Shown piece by piece: positions 27,999-35,861 of a stretch of 64,000 nucleotides of DNA. Origin of the DNA: Debaryomyces hansenii CBS767 (lineage: Eukaryota > Ascomycota > Pichiomycetes > Serinales > Debaryomycetaceae). The translations under genes and the position numbers were made by a program. The DNA lies in the NCBI RefSeq assembly GCF_000006445.2, contig NC_006046.2, forward strand, positions 992,001 to 1,056,000, in the 5' to 3' direction. A model generated the notes under the pieces. The model was given only the letters and a program-made list of their open reading frames with translations, did no database searches and was not told where the DNA came from. The stretch's first letter is position 1. Each line of letters begins with the position of its first letter.

Positions 27999-28658
27999 AT
28001 GGGCATATCCGTCAACTGGGATCCTATTGAGAAACCTTTGACAGAATTTTTGGAATCATATTCGTTTACTTCGAATTTAATCTTGACTCCTACAAGCAAA
28101 TTTATTACAGAGTCATTAATCGTACTATTTTTCATCGTATTGAGCTATGAAACGATATATTGGACAGGTATTCACTTGAATTTATGGGAATATCATGCCA
28201 AAGATATATTTACCGAAGTACCAATACACTGTGCTCATGTATATTTCAGGTTGAATGTAATCAGTGCTAAAGACTTGGACCAACTTGAAAAATATTACTC
28301 TTTGAAGCAACATAGTACATTTAATATACTCAAATGGAACGAGTTAAATCAATTAGGGTCGAGTTTATTTAAGCTAAGGAAATTTATCAGATATCACTTC
28401 GAATTCAGTCCTGAAGACTTCGAAATGAATGAGAATCCTGAATTTGGTTCCACCGTAATTCACTTAAGACGCAAAATCTTACAACTTTTTGAAAATTCGA
28501 AGATATATAAGGAATTTCACGATAAAGAATATAAAGACAGAGACGTTCTCATATTTAACAAGTATGATAAAGAAATTGATCACAAGCAAGATTTATGTTA
28601 CCTCAGTAAATGTAATATTGAAACTGGCAATGTTATTGATTGCATAATCATTTATTAG
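27999..28658 (+). CDS. ERG29: Erg29-like ER membrane protein of sterol synthesis
   Basis: 219-residue protein with one clear membrane segment at about residues 36-57 (SLIVLFFIVLSYETIYW) and a hydrophilic, charged C-terminal domain. On sequence alone I would call it an unknown membrane protein. The assignment rests on position: it converges with GID8 (29 bp apart) and lies one conserved gene from the REC114 candidate, as YMR134W/ERG29 does between REC114 and GID8 in S. cerevisiae. Length (yeast 237 residues) and membrane topology agree. Yeast Erg29 is an ER protein needed at the Erg25 methyl sterol oxidase step. Relative to yeast, REC114 is inverted and lipase genes intervene. Confidence 0.7.
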   Translation: MGISVNWDPIEKPLTEFLESYSFTSNLILTPTSKFITESLIVLFFIVLSYETIYWTGIHLNLWEYHAKDIFTEVPIHCAHVYFRLNVISAKDLDQLEKYYSLKQHSTFNILKWNELNQLGSSLFKLRKFIRYHFEFSPEDFEMNENPEFGSTVIHLRRKILQLFENSKIYKEFHDKEYKDRDVLIFNKYDKEIDHKQDLCYLSKCNIETGNVIDCIIIY

Positions 28659-28687
28659 GAGTATTTATCACTATGTAAATACATACA

Positions 28688-29935
28688 TTACAAATTCCCA
28701 TCAGTGAATTCATATTGTTTAGATTTACGGAAATTTAGATCAACTAGTCTTTGTTCGGCAATAGTCCAAAGCTTAATGATTCTTTCTAATTTAGATTCTA
28801 ATGATAAGTCTTGTAGTTCGTCTTGTAAATTGTCATCATGGCTGACACTAGAGTCCTGGGATTGGTTGTTAGCATTTATATGTGCTATATTTTCATCATA
28901 TTTCAAATTATAGTCATAGAGCATATCACTCGTATCGTCAGCGATCATTTCAATATCCTTTTCTTGTGCTTCAAACTTATCAAAACCTAACAAATTGAAT
29001 TCTAAATGTTTTGGTCCCTTATATATCTTATTATTTTCAATTTCTCCATTATAAAGCCCCTGATTATTTCTATTGACATTTCCATTGACATTACCATTCT
29101 CCTCTATCGTTTCTTCATTGTAATATAAATTCAAGATAGCCTTATTTACCAATCTGTAACATTGATTTCTTAATGATAAATTAAACAACGATCTTAGTTC
29201 TTCAGGCAAATCCTTCTGTTCTTCAATGCTTTTATCAGCATCAAAGTTGAAGCATAATAAACTCATGGTTATCTCCAATTCTTTTAATAATCTGCTTGAA
29301 TGTGTTACTTTGTTAATCAAGTTCTCTCTGACGAATGTTAATATATCATCTAAGAACTTTTTCTCTAATGCTATATCAGCAATATTCCCATTAGCCAACT
29401 TGTGATTTCTGATCATTTCGATTAAATTTAAGCGCAATAGCTTAAAATGTAAAAGGTTGTTCGAATCAAGAATGGTTGGAAAGTATTCACTTACCTTTTG
29501 AATTGCATCTGTAATAGACCCTTTTAATATCAATAACTTAATTTCTTTACGTTGATTGATAGTAGAATAATCCGAAATAATCTTGGGTTTTACTATAGGG
29601 TGGTGATGACTATGTGGGGTAACATTCGAATCATAAGTTTCGTTCTTTTCAAAATAATTCAGAGCTACCTCTGCAAAATCTGAATTATTCATCGAGCTCA
29701 TCGAACCTAGTTGCTTGATAAACGGGTTCAGCGACGGTGAATGGGACTTTATCCTTTCATTTTTTAGTTCTATGTTGATTTCCTTTGCAAAGCTAATAGC
29801 CGCTTCTTGATATCCTTCAACGATAAAATAGTTCAAGATCAAATTATCTATCTTCTCCTTGGATATACCACTAGCATTTATATATTCTAGATATCCCATG
29901 ATTACAGAGGACCCTAATGTTCCTATATTATTCAT
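28688..29935 (-). CDS. GID8: GID/CTLH E3 ligase scaffold subunit Gid8
   Basis: 415-residue protein with the LisH-CTLH-CRA order of Gid8. The LisH is at about residues 23-55 (ISKEKIDNLILNYFIVEGYQEAAISFAKE); the CTLH follows at about 126-200 (EIKLLILKGSITDAIQKVSEYFPTIL); the CRA helices continue to about 290 (ELEITMSLLCFNF, LFNLSLRNQCYRLVNKAIL). Gid8 bridges the catalytic RING pair and the substrate receptors of the GID ubiquitin ligase, which degrades gluconeogenic enzymes such as fructose-1,6-bisphosphatase when glucose returns. A polar Asn-rich insertion at about 296-320 (NGNVNGNVNRNNQ) and an acidic C-terminus extend it. Convergent with ERG29, as in S. cerevisiae. Confidence 0.88.
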   Translation of the reverse strand: MNNIGTLGSSVIMGYLEYINASGISKEKIDNLILNYFIVEGYQEAAISFAKEINIELKNERIKSHSPSLNPFIKQLGSMSSMNNSDFAEVALNYFEKNETYDSNVTPHSHHHPIVKPKIISDYSTINQRKEIKLLILKGSITDAIQKVSEYFPTILDSNNLLHFKLLRLNLIEMIRNHKLANGNIADIALEKKFLDDILTFVRENLINKVTHSSRLLKELEITMSLLCFNFDADKSIEEQKDLPEELRSLFNLSLRNQCYRLVNKAILNLYYNEETIEENGNVNGNVNRNNQGLYNGEIENNKIYKGPKHLEFNLLGFDKFEAQEKDIEMIADDTSDMLYDYNLKYDENIAHINANNQSQDSSVSHDDNLQDELQDLSLESKLERIIKLWTIAEQRLVDLNFRKSKQYEFTDGNL

Positions 29936-30065
29936 GGAGTTTTAGAATTGCGATAAGATTATGTATTCCAAAAATGTAACACAAACTACAGCTAAGTGTA
30001 TTGGGATATATATTTTAAATAGCCAACCTTTAGTATATGCGTAACTACGACATAGGCTGCTTCTC

Positions 30066-30878
30066 CTAAGTACAAATATTAGACAATTCCTTATAATGGT
30101 CTAAGTCAATTCCAATTTCGTCCTATCATGGTTAGTTTCATCACATCGATTATAAAATATTTATACATACTAGAATAGTAGAGTAGTTCTCTACACCTTC
30201 CCTGACCATACTAAGAAAGTTATTGAACTAATTGGGATGTTAGTAATGTTGAATAATAAAGGGACATCGTCTCAGCTTTACGTACCAATTTCTTTCTTTG
30301 TCTGAAAATACGTTCAAGTTCCTTCGTATAATCTTTGCATTTATCTATCTCCTTTTTAGACAACCTTGTACTTCCCTCACTCTTTATAGATGCAAGTTTA
30401 TTTTCTAGAACAACTAATTCCTTTTCTAGTTCCTTAGTCTGCAATACTGCTTCTTCGTTTGTTGGCAACTTAATGAGCTCGTCATATTCTAGTTGGGACG
30501 TTAGTAATTGCAAATATGATAACATCCATTATTATACGTACCAGTCTGCAAGGTCCTCACACATTTGTTTAAATCGTCAACATCTTCTTTAATTTTTTTT
30601 ATAGATTCAGTATTAACTTCCGCTTCTAAGTTCTTGTCAATTTCTTCCTCTTTGTATACATAATAGACCATTTTTCCGTAAGTCTTTGAAACTATTTCAT
30701 TGGTAGAAACTAAAGAGTCTAGACATTTAGTCATGGTTGCCTTGTTTATCTTGTTGTGTAAGTTCAATATCAAATCTGAAACTGAATACGGCCGATACTG
30801 TTCTTTGAGGTAATTTTTAACCAAATCCTCGGCTTCTTGACCCTTTATTAAGGGGATATTTTCCTTCTTGGGACCCAT
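30066..30878 (-). CDS. HOP2: Homologous-pairing protein Hop2, four exons
   Basis: Minus-strand exons: 30878-30542, 30488-30286, 30227-30171, 30122-30066. The three introns are 53, 58 and 48 nt, with donors GTACGT, GTACGT and GTATGT, branches TTACTAAC, TTACTAAC and AACTAAC, and TAG acceptors. The spliced protein has 217 residues (yeast Hop2: 218): a winged-helix DNA-binding domain (about 10-75: EDLVKNYLKEQYRPYSVSDL, TMTKCLDSLV, YGKMVYYV), a leucine-zipper coiled coil (about 90-150), a basic helix (RIFRQRKKLF) and the C-terminal DEIGIDLDHY, matching the EEVGIxxDE tail of TBPIP/Hop2 proteins. Reading through intron 2 would lose this tail. Hop2 with Mnd1 stabilises Dmc1/Rad51 filaments and enforces homologous pairing in meiosis. 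All junctions keep frame. Confidence 0.92.
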
Positions 30879-31059
30879 AATGTATTCCTATTACTCTCGC
30901 TTATATTGTCTAATCTAAAAGATGTAATTAAAGTAATCTATATAATATTTATAATACTTATAACTGAAGAAGACGGTTGCAATAAATCGCGCTAAGAATG
31001 TTAAAGCACTTTTAATATTGATCAGATTGTAAGAAAAATCTTCGAATACAATATTACTA

Positions 31060-32298
31060 TCACAAATGAGCTTTAAGTAATCCGATATCTTTAGCAAATC
31101 TCTTTTCTTCTTCTTCCTTGATGGACTTGTCTTCCTCTTCATAGTTAGCAAAGGTGTTATAGTGCCAATTGTTTTTGGTGTAAAAGGTAGGCCTATCGTA
31201 AGGAACCAAGTCCCATCCTTCGTAAAGTCTTTTAACTAAATCGGGGTTAGAAGTATAATATCTTGAAAATCCAACTAAAGTACGGTTGTCACTGATATCT
31301 TGTAACATGGTCTTGAAGTTAGGAGCATCATAGGTGTAATTACCACTCTTCAAAATTATACCTTTCCAAATCTGACCCACGAAATCATTGTTTCCCTTTT
31401 GTTGGTCTTCACCTACGCTAATTGTTCCCTGAACCCGAGGCTCTACAATAGAAATGTATGCAAGCTGGTTGCCTGCATCAGCTCTGTTCTGTAATTCATG
31501 TAAAAGATAACTGAATGTTGTGATAGGATGCACTGTATCTTCTTCACTTTTAATACCTTGGAACTTGGCCCACGGCGAAAGCCTAATGGCTAATCTATGT
31601 GCGCCGACAATAGAAGTCAAATGATCGATTAAATCCAACACAAACTTTGCTCTTTTCTCAATACTTCCACCGTATTTGTCATTTCTGGTGTTTGCTGATG
31701 GCTGAAGGAATTGATCGATTAAGTAACCGTGGGCACCATGGAGTTCAATATAATCAAAACCAGCAGCTAATGCATTTTTGGCTGCATTAGCGTATGTCTT
31801 GAATACAAGATCGTGAACTTCGTCTTCTGTCAAAGCTCTAAGAGGATTACCAACAGATTCGGCATATTTTTTGGACTTTTTATCGACATAATTGTCAGAC
31901 GACGAAACAAAATCCAATCCACGTTTCTTTAATAACTTTGGATCACCAACCCTACCCAAATACCAGAATTGACAAGCGATGAAGGAACCATTCTTATGAA
32001 CTTCATCAGTTATCTTCTTCCAAGCTTGAACATGCTTAGCTTCCCAAATCCCAGGAACATTAGAGTATAGACCAGCTTGCTCAGATACAAAAGTTGCTTC
32101 AGTAACCAACAATGAACCAGGAAACTGAGATCTCTTAGAATAATACTCAAATTCTAAATCCGAAGGAGTATGATCGTCTAAAGCCCTGAATCTAGTCGTG
32201 GGAGCATGAACAACTTTATTTGACAAGGTATGGTCACCAACTTTTATTGACTTAAACAAGTCAGTATGTTTTAAAGGTATTATTTCGGTAGCTGGCAT
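31060..32298 (-). CDS. Old yellow enzyme-type NADPH:flavin oxidoreductase
   Basis: 412-residue FMN-dependent ene-reductase (TIM barrel) that reduces activated C=C bonds using NADPH. Start ATG 32298 gives [15 protein letters not shown], the usual OYE opening; the frame continues 11 codons upstream without an ATG. FMN/substrate residues: Thr34-Thr35 (APTTRFRA), Gln110 and Trp112 (CQFWYLGR), His187/His190 and Tyr192 ([16 protein letters not shown]), then [17 protein letters not shown]. The HxxH pair differs from the HxxN of yeast Oye1-3 and resembles OPR- and YqjM-type enzymes. The C-terminus has a charged extension ([18 protein letters not shown]). Physiological substrate unknown. Two Yap1-type sites lie upstream. 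Confidence 0.92.
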   Translation of the reverse strand: MPATEIIPLKHTDLFKSIKVGDHTLSNKVVHAPTTRFRALDDHTPSDLEFEYYSKRSQFPGSLLVTEATFVSEQAGLYSNVPGIWEAKHVQAWKKITDEVHKNGSFIACQFWYLGRVGDPKLLKKRGLDFVSSSDNYVDKKSKKYAESVGNPLRALTEDEVHDLVFKTYANAAKNALAAGFDYIELHGAHGYLIDQFLQPSANTRNDKYGGSIEKRAKFVLDLIDHLTSIVGAHRLAIRLSPWAKFQGIKSEEDTVHPITTFSYLLHELQNRADAGNQLAYISIVEPRVQGTISVGEDQQKGNNDFVGQIWKGIILKSGNYTYDAPNFKTMLQDISDNRTLVGFSRYYTSNPDLVKRLYEGWDLVPYDRPTFYTKNNWHYNTFANYEEEDKSIKEEEEKRFAKDIGLLKAHL

Positions 32299-33127
32299 AA
32301 TATATACTAATACTAACAAGCAATATAGCAAATATTTGTATATATGTCCAATATTAAATATGAAATTCCTCGGTAATCGTATTACTAAGTGATCCTATAC
32401 TTTACTGCATAATCGTCCAAGCGAACCATTATCTCCGTTTACAACATGTGCCATGTGAATTATGCAAATATGATTGTTTCTACATATACATATGATATAT
32501 GTTGTAGTTAGCCATCGTTGAATCAAATTTAATCAAGTAGAACAAAGATTGTAAGGAAGAAAAATATTTAACCGTTTGTTCTGGTATACTGTATAATAGT
32601 AAAACCTTTGTCAATATATAAGCTATCAACTATTGATTATCGTCGTTTAATATTAGTAAGTATCAAACCATGCACTGTTTTACCTACTAGTGATTACAAG
32701 TTAGTGAATTATCTATGTTATGCTAACAAATAAGATTTAAGTTGTTTATAGAATTATAATGCGGAGAGAAATAGAAAAGGCGCGAAACTTAAAAAGAAGA
32801 CCTAAGACTATGTATAAACTATAGTTATGTATGAGTCCTGGTGTTGATAAATACTTCAAGGGAACGGATTAAGTACATTGAATTTATTTCATAAGCGTAA
32901 ATGGTATGCGTCAAACTTTAACACAACACAATTTAGAAGATATACGCGTAATCCTGAGGTAAAATCCAGCCTAAATATCCTAATCTTATAATAAGGATTC
33001 TAAAATTTTGTGGTTTACATAAATGTATCTGATGAGAGAAGTTACCAAGCCTGAGAATTTACTGGGTACAGTTTTTTGTTATCTGTCTTGGAATCATCTA
33101 TGTAAATTTATTCTATATTAATCTAAA
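32299..33127. promoter_or_regulatory. OYE upstream region with two TTASTAA elements
   Basis: 829 bp between the OYE start and the CWH41 3' end. TTACTAA at 32382-32388 (about 85 bp upstream of the OYE ATG) and TTAGTAA at 32653-32659 (its reverse complement) are canonical Yap1/Cap1 response elements; OYE genes are well-known Yap1 targets in yeasts. The distal half (32700-33127) holds no ORF or RNA gene that I recognise. Confidence 0.5.
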
Positions 33128-35647
33128 TTAAATTGTTTCATCCATGTTCATAATGATGAGAACAGTAGAAGTCCATCCAAGGAAATTTTTAGCACCTTTT
33201 GCTTTTCCCGTTTGATCATCATATTGTTCCCATACAAAACCTGTGCGTTTCCACTGCTTTATGATGTTGTTAACTACATTTGTCCTTAAGTTTTTGTAGG
33301 TTTCACTTATTTTCTGTTTCAACCCTTTGGACATATAAGGGGAGGAAGTTTTACTGTAATGCTGTAAACTCTCCAAGATTAAACTGTTCATGTGAATCCA
33401 TATTGGCGACCTCCAGTAGTTTTCTTCTGTTCCGTAGAATTCGTTCGACTTTGAAAGCGACCTAATACCATAGTCAGACCATAATTCTTCTGGGTCCGAA
33501 ATAAGGTCAACAATTTGTTCAATTTTATCCACATCATCAGCAGGAGTTAATTTTGTCAAGAATGGGAATAGCGATATATACCCCTTATGACAAATATGCT
33601 TATTTTCGTCATTATCATCTACTGATAAATCACAATACGTCTTTTCAGAATCAGACCAATGTAAGTTATCCAAGTTTTCAACGATGTCATTCTCAATTTT
33701 CTGATATTTCTGGAAATCATTCTCGTAATTTAAGAACCCTGCAATGGACTTCATTGATTTGGTCATAACACCAACCCAAGAGAGCAAATCAACGTTCAAT
33801 TCTGCGATATCAGCTGGGATGACTCTTGGATAATCATCTAATCCACTGGCGAGACAATGTGTTAAGGTACGCCCTCTCCATCTATAACCTTCCTTATTGG
33901 TACCTCTATCAAATTCTTCGATATATCCTTGTTGGGTTCTACGGAACCATTCAAAATGAGTCTTTAACTTAGGGTAAATCCTTTTGGCATAATCTGTCAT
34001 GACTTCAGGATTCTTGATAATAATCAGGCCAAGATCTTTCTTGTCAAAGGTTTTTCCATCACCATAATCTGATACTTGCTGTGGTTCATTGATATCACCA
34101 TAAGTATTAGAGTTTTGAATACTCTCTAATAATTCACTAAATATAAGCATTAATGTTGGCGGATTTACAATTTCAGGACTTTGTACTTGGAATTGCTCGG
34201 GTACCTTGGACCTCAGTTCAGGACCTAATATCTGTTCACGGGCAATCCAACCGTCATCGTCAATCAAATTAAACCAAGATTGAACTACCTCTAAAGCTAA
34301 ATCCGAATCAAACTTTAATAACGGCAATAAATGGAACCCTTCATCCCAATAGAAACCTCTTGGGAAAAAAGGACGAGAAGGAACCAATGTAAATAATTCA
34401 TGGGGTCCTTCAAAAGATCCCTGCAATTGATAAGATTCAAACGAGTCTTCGTCAAAGACTGTATTTCTATCAACTAAATGATCGCCATAGAAATACGAAA
34501 GACCTCCTAATAAACCTGACAACATTTCCTTTGCAAACTTTTCGTGCGTCTTATCTTTATTGAATGGAGCTTTCAAGTCGAAAGATTGGCTAAATTTTTT
34601 ATCAAAGGCTTTTATCGCTTTTTTTGCTTTCGTGTTTATATTATCAAATGTGATTTTATCTTCTTCTGGTGTAACAGCATTATTATATATAACGTCAAAC
34701 TCACATTTACCCTCGAAGACATTTTGCACGAAATGCAAGTTACCTTCAAAATTCTGCAAATCTCTGATTATAAATGCCTGTTCCGGGGGAAATTCTTGTA
34801 TGTTGCCGTACTTATTAGTGAGCTCCTTAACTGATTCCATCAACATAGTCATAAATATATCACGGGCTTTCCAAACATGATCGTCTGGGACAGTTAGACT
34901 GTAATGGTGTGATTTAGATGTATCTAATTCAGGATCAAGTAATGTTGCGTCAGTTGGGTGTTTGTTAGATTTTGGTCCTTTACCAATTTCCAATTCAAAA
35001 AGTCCTAGTTCCTCAGAAATACCACTCAATTTAACGTTATCGGCATAACCCAAGACATTCTTCTTATTTTCTAAATTTAAATACCCATTTCTCTCTGAAA
35101 CCTTATTACCATAATCATCTATTCTTTCAGTTTCACCCTCTAAGCCCGAATACCATACAAAAGAAGTCTTCACTTTCTCATAGCCCTTATGAGGAACACC
35201 CTTTATTTTGGTCCCCCAAGACTTCCCATCTTCACTTTTAACAAAATCGATAATAACATCAATATGGCAATCTTGATCTGATACTACAAGTCTACCGCCA
35301 GTTCTTGGATCGTATGATACCCAATTCGCTTTCTTCATATTATCACCCTGTTCATATACATGTCTGAGATTACCAATTGCATCATAACTATCCACGTTGA
35401 ACCACATCAACCCAGATAATAGAGACCTTGGTATCCTTGGTCTAATTCCAAAATATAACGATGATCTATACGGGCCCCATAACAACGAATCATTGGATAA
35501 TTGGCTATATTGTCCAGATACCGTATTAATTTCATCGTTTGCATATTCATCGGTAGAATAAATATCAAATATCGCTTCATCAGACTTACCTAAAGTAAAT
35601 AATATAGCAAACGATATTAATATAGCTGTAATTGATACCTTCATCAT
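33128..35647 (-). CDS. CWH41: ER processing alpha-glucosidase I (GH63)
   Basis: 839-residue type II or signal-anchored ER glycosidase that removes the terminal alpha-1,2-glucose from the Glc3Man9GlcNAc2 glycan just after transfer to protein, the first step of N-glycan trimming and also important for beta-1,6-glucan. A hydrophobic segment covers about residues 5-20 (ITAILISFAILFTLG). The N-terminal beta-sandwich begins WGPYRSSLYFGIRPRIPRSL, a GH63 hallmark; the (alpha/alpha)6 catalytic domain includes RPFFPRGFYWDEGFHLL, the catalytic-acid region HCLASGLDDYPR (near 604) and the general-base region FVWEQYDDQTG (near 806). Met1 or Met2 may start it. Length matches yeast Cwh41 (833). TRP5 and the MED3 candidate nearby are also CWH41 neighbours in S. 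cerevisiae. Confidence 0.95.
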   Translation of the reverse strand: MMKVSITAILISFAILFTLGKSDEAIFDIYSTDEYANDEINTVSGQYSQLSNDSLLWGPYRSSLYFGIRPRIPRSLLSGLMWFNVDSYDAIGNLRHVYEQGDNMKKANWVSYDPRTGGRLVVSDQDCHIDVIIDFVKSEDGKSWGTKIKGVPHKGYEKVKTSFVWYSGLEGETERIDDYGNKVSERNGYLNLENKKNVLGYADNVKLSGISEELGLFELEIGKGPKSNKHPTDATLLDPELDTSKSHHYSLTVPDDHVWKARDIFMTMLMESVKELTNKYGNIQEFPPEQAFIIRDLQNFEGNLHFVQNVFEGKCEFDVIYNNAVTPEEDKITFDNINTKAKKAIKAFDKKFSQSFDLKAPFNKDKTHEKFAKEMLSGLLGGLSYFYGDHLVDRNTVFDEDSFESYQLQGSFEGPHELFTLVPSRPFFPRGFYWDEGFHLLPLLKFDSDLALEVVQSWFNLIDDDGWIAREQILGPELRSKVPEQFQVQSPEIVNPPTLMLIFSELLESIQNSNTYGDINEPQQVSDYGDGKTFDKKDLGLIIIKNPEVMTDYAKRIYPKLKTHFEWFRRTQQGYIEEFDRGTNKEGYRWRGRTLTHCLASGLDDYPRVIPADIAELNVDLLSWVGVMTKSMKSIAGFLNYENDFQKYQKIENDIVENLDNLHWSDSEKTYCDLSVDDNDENKHICHKGYISLFPFLTKLTPADDVDKIEQIVDLISDPEELWSDYGIRSLSKSNEFYGTEENYWRSPIWIHMNSLILESLQHYSKTSSPYMSKGLKQKISETYKNLRTNVVNNIIKQWKRTGFVWEQYDDQTGKAKGAKNFLGWTSTVLIIMNMDETI

Positions 35648-35861
35648 TCGTTCTTACTACCAAATATCTTTATCTTTTAGCTTCGAACTATGTTAACAGT
35701 TGTAAGATTCTGTACGTTTTGTGTCATAATGATCTCGACTGCATATAATATTTTTTTTTATTTTAGATTGATCGTCTTGATATGGTTCCATATCGTTTAT
35801 AATAGTATCTGAAGGATTGATTTCTAGATATCCACGACTCGGCAGTGATAAGATACTGTGA

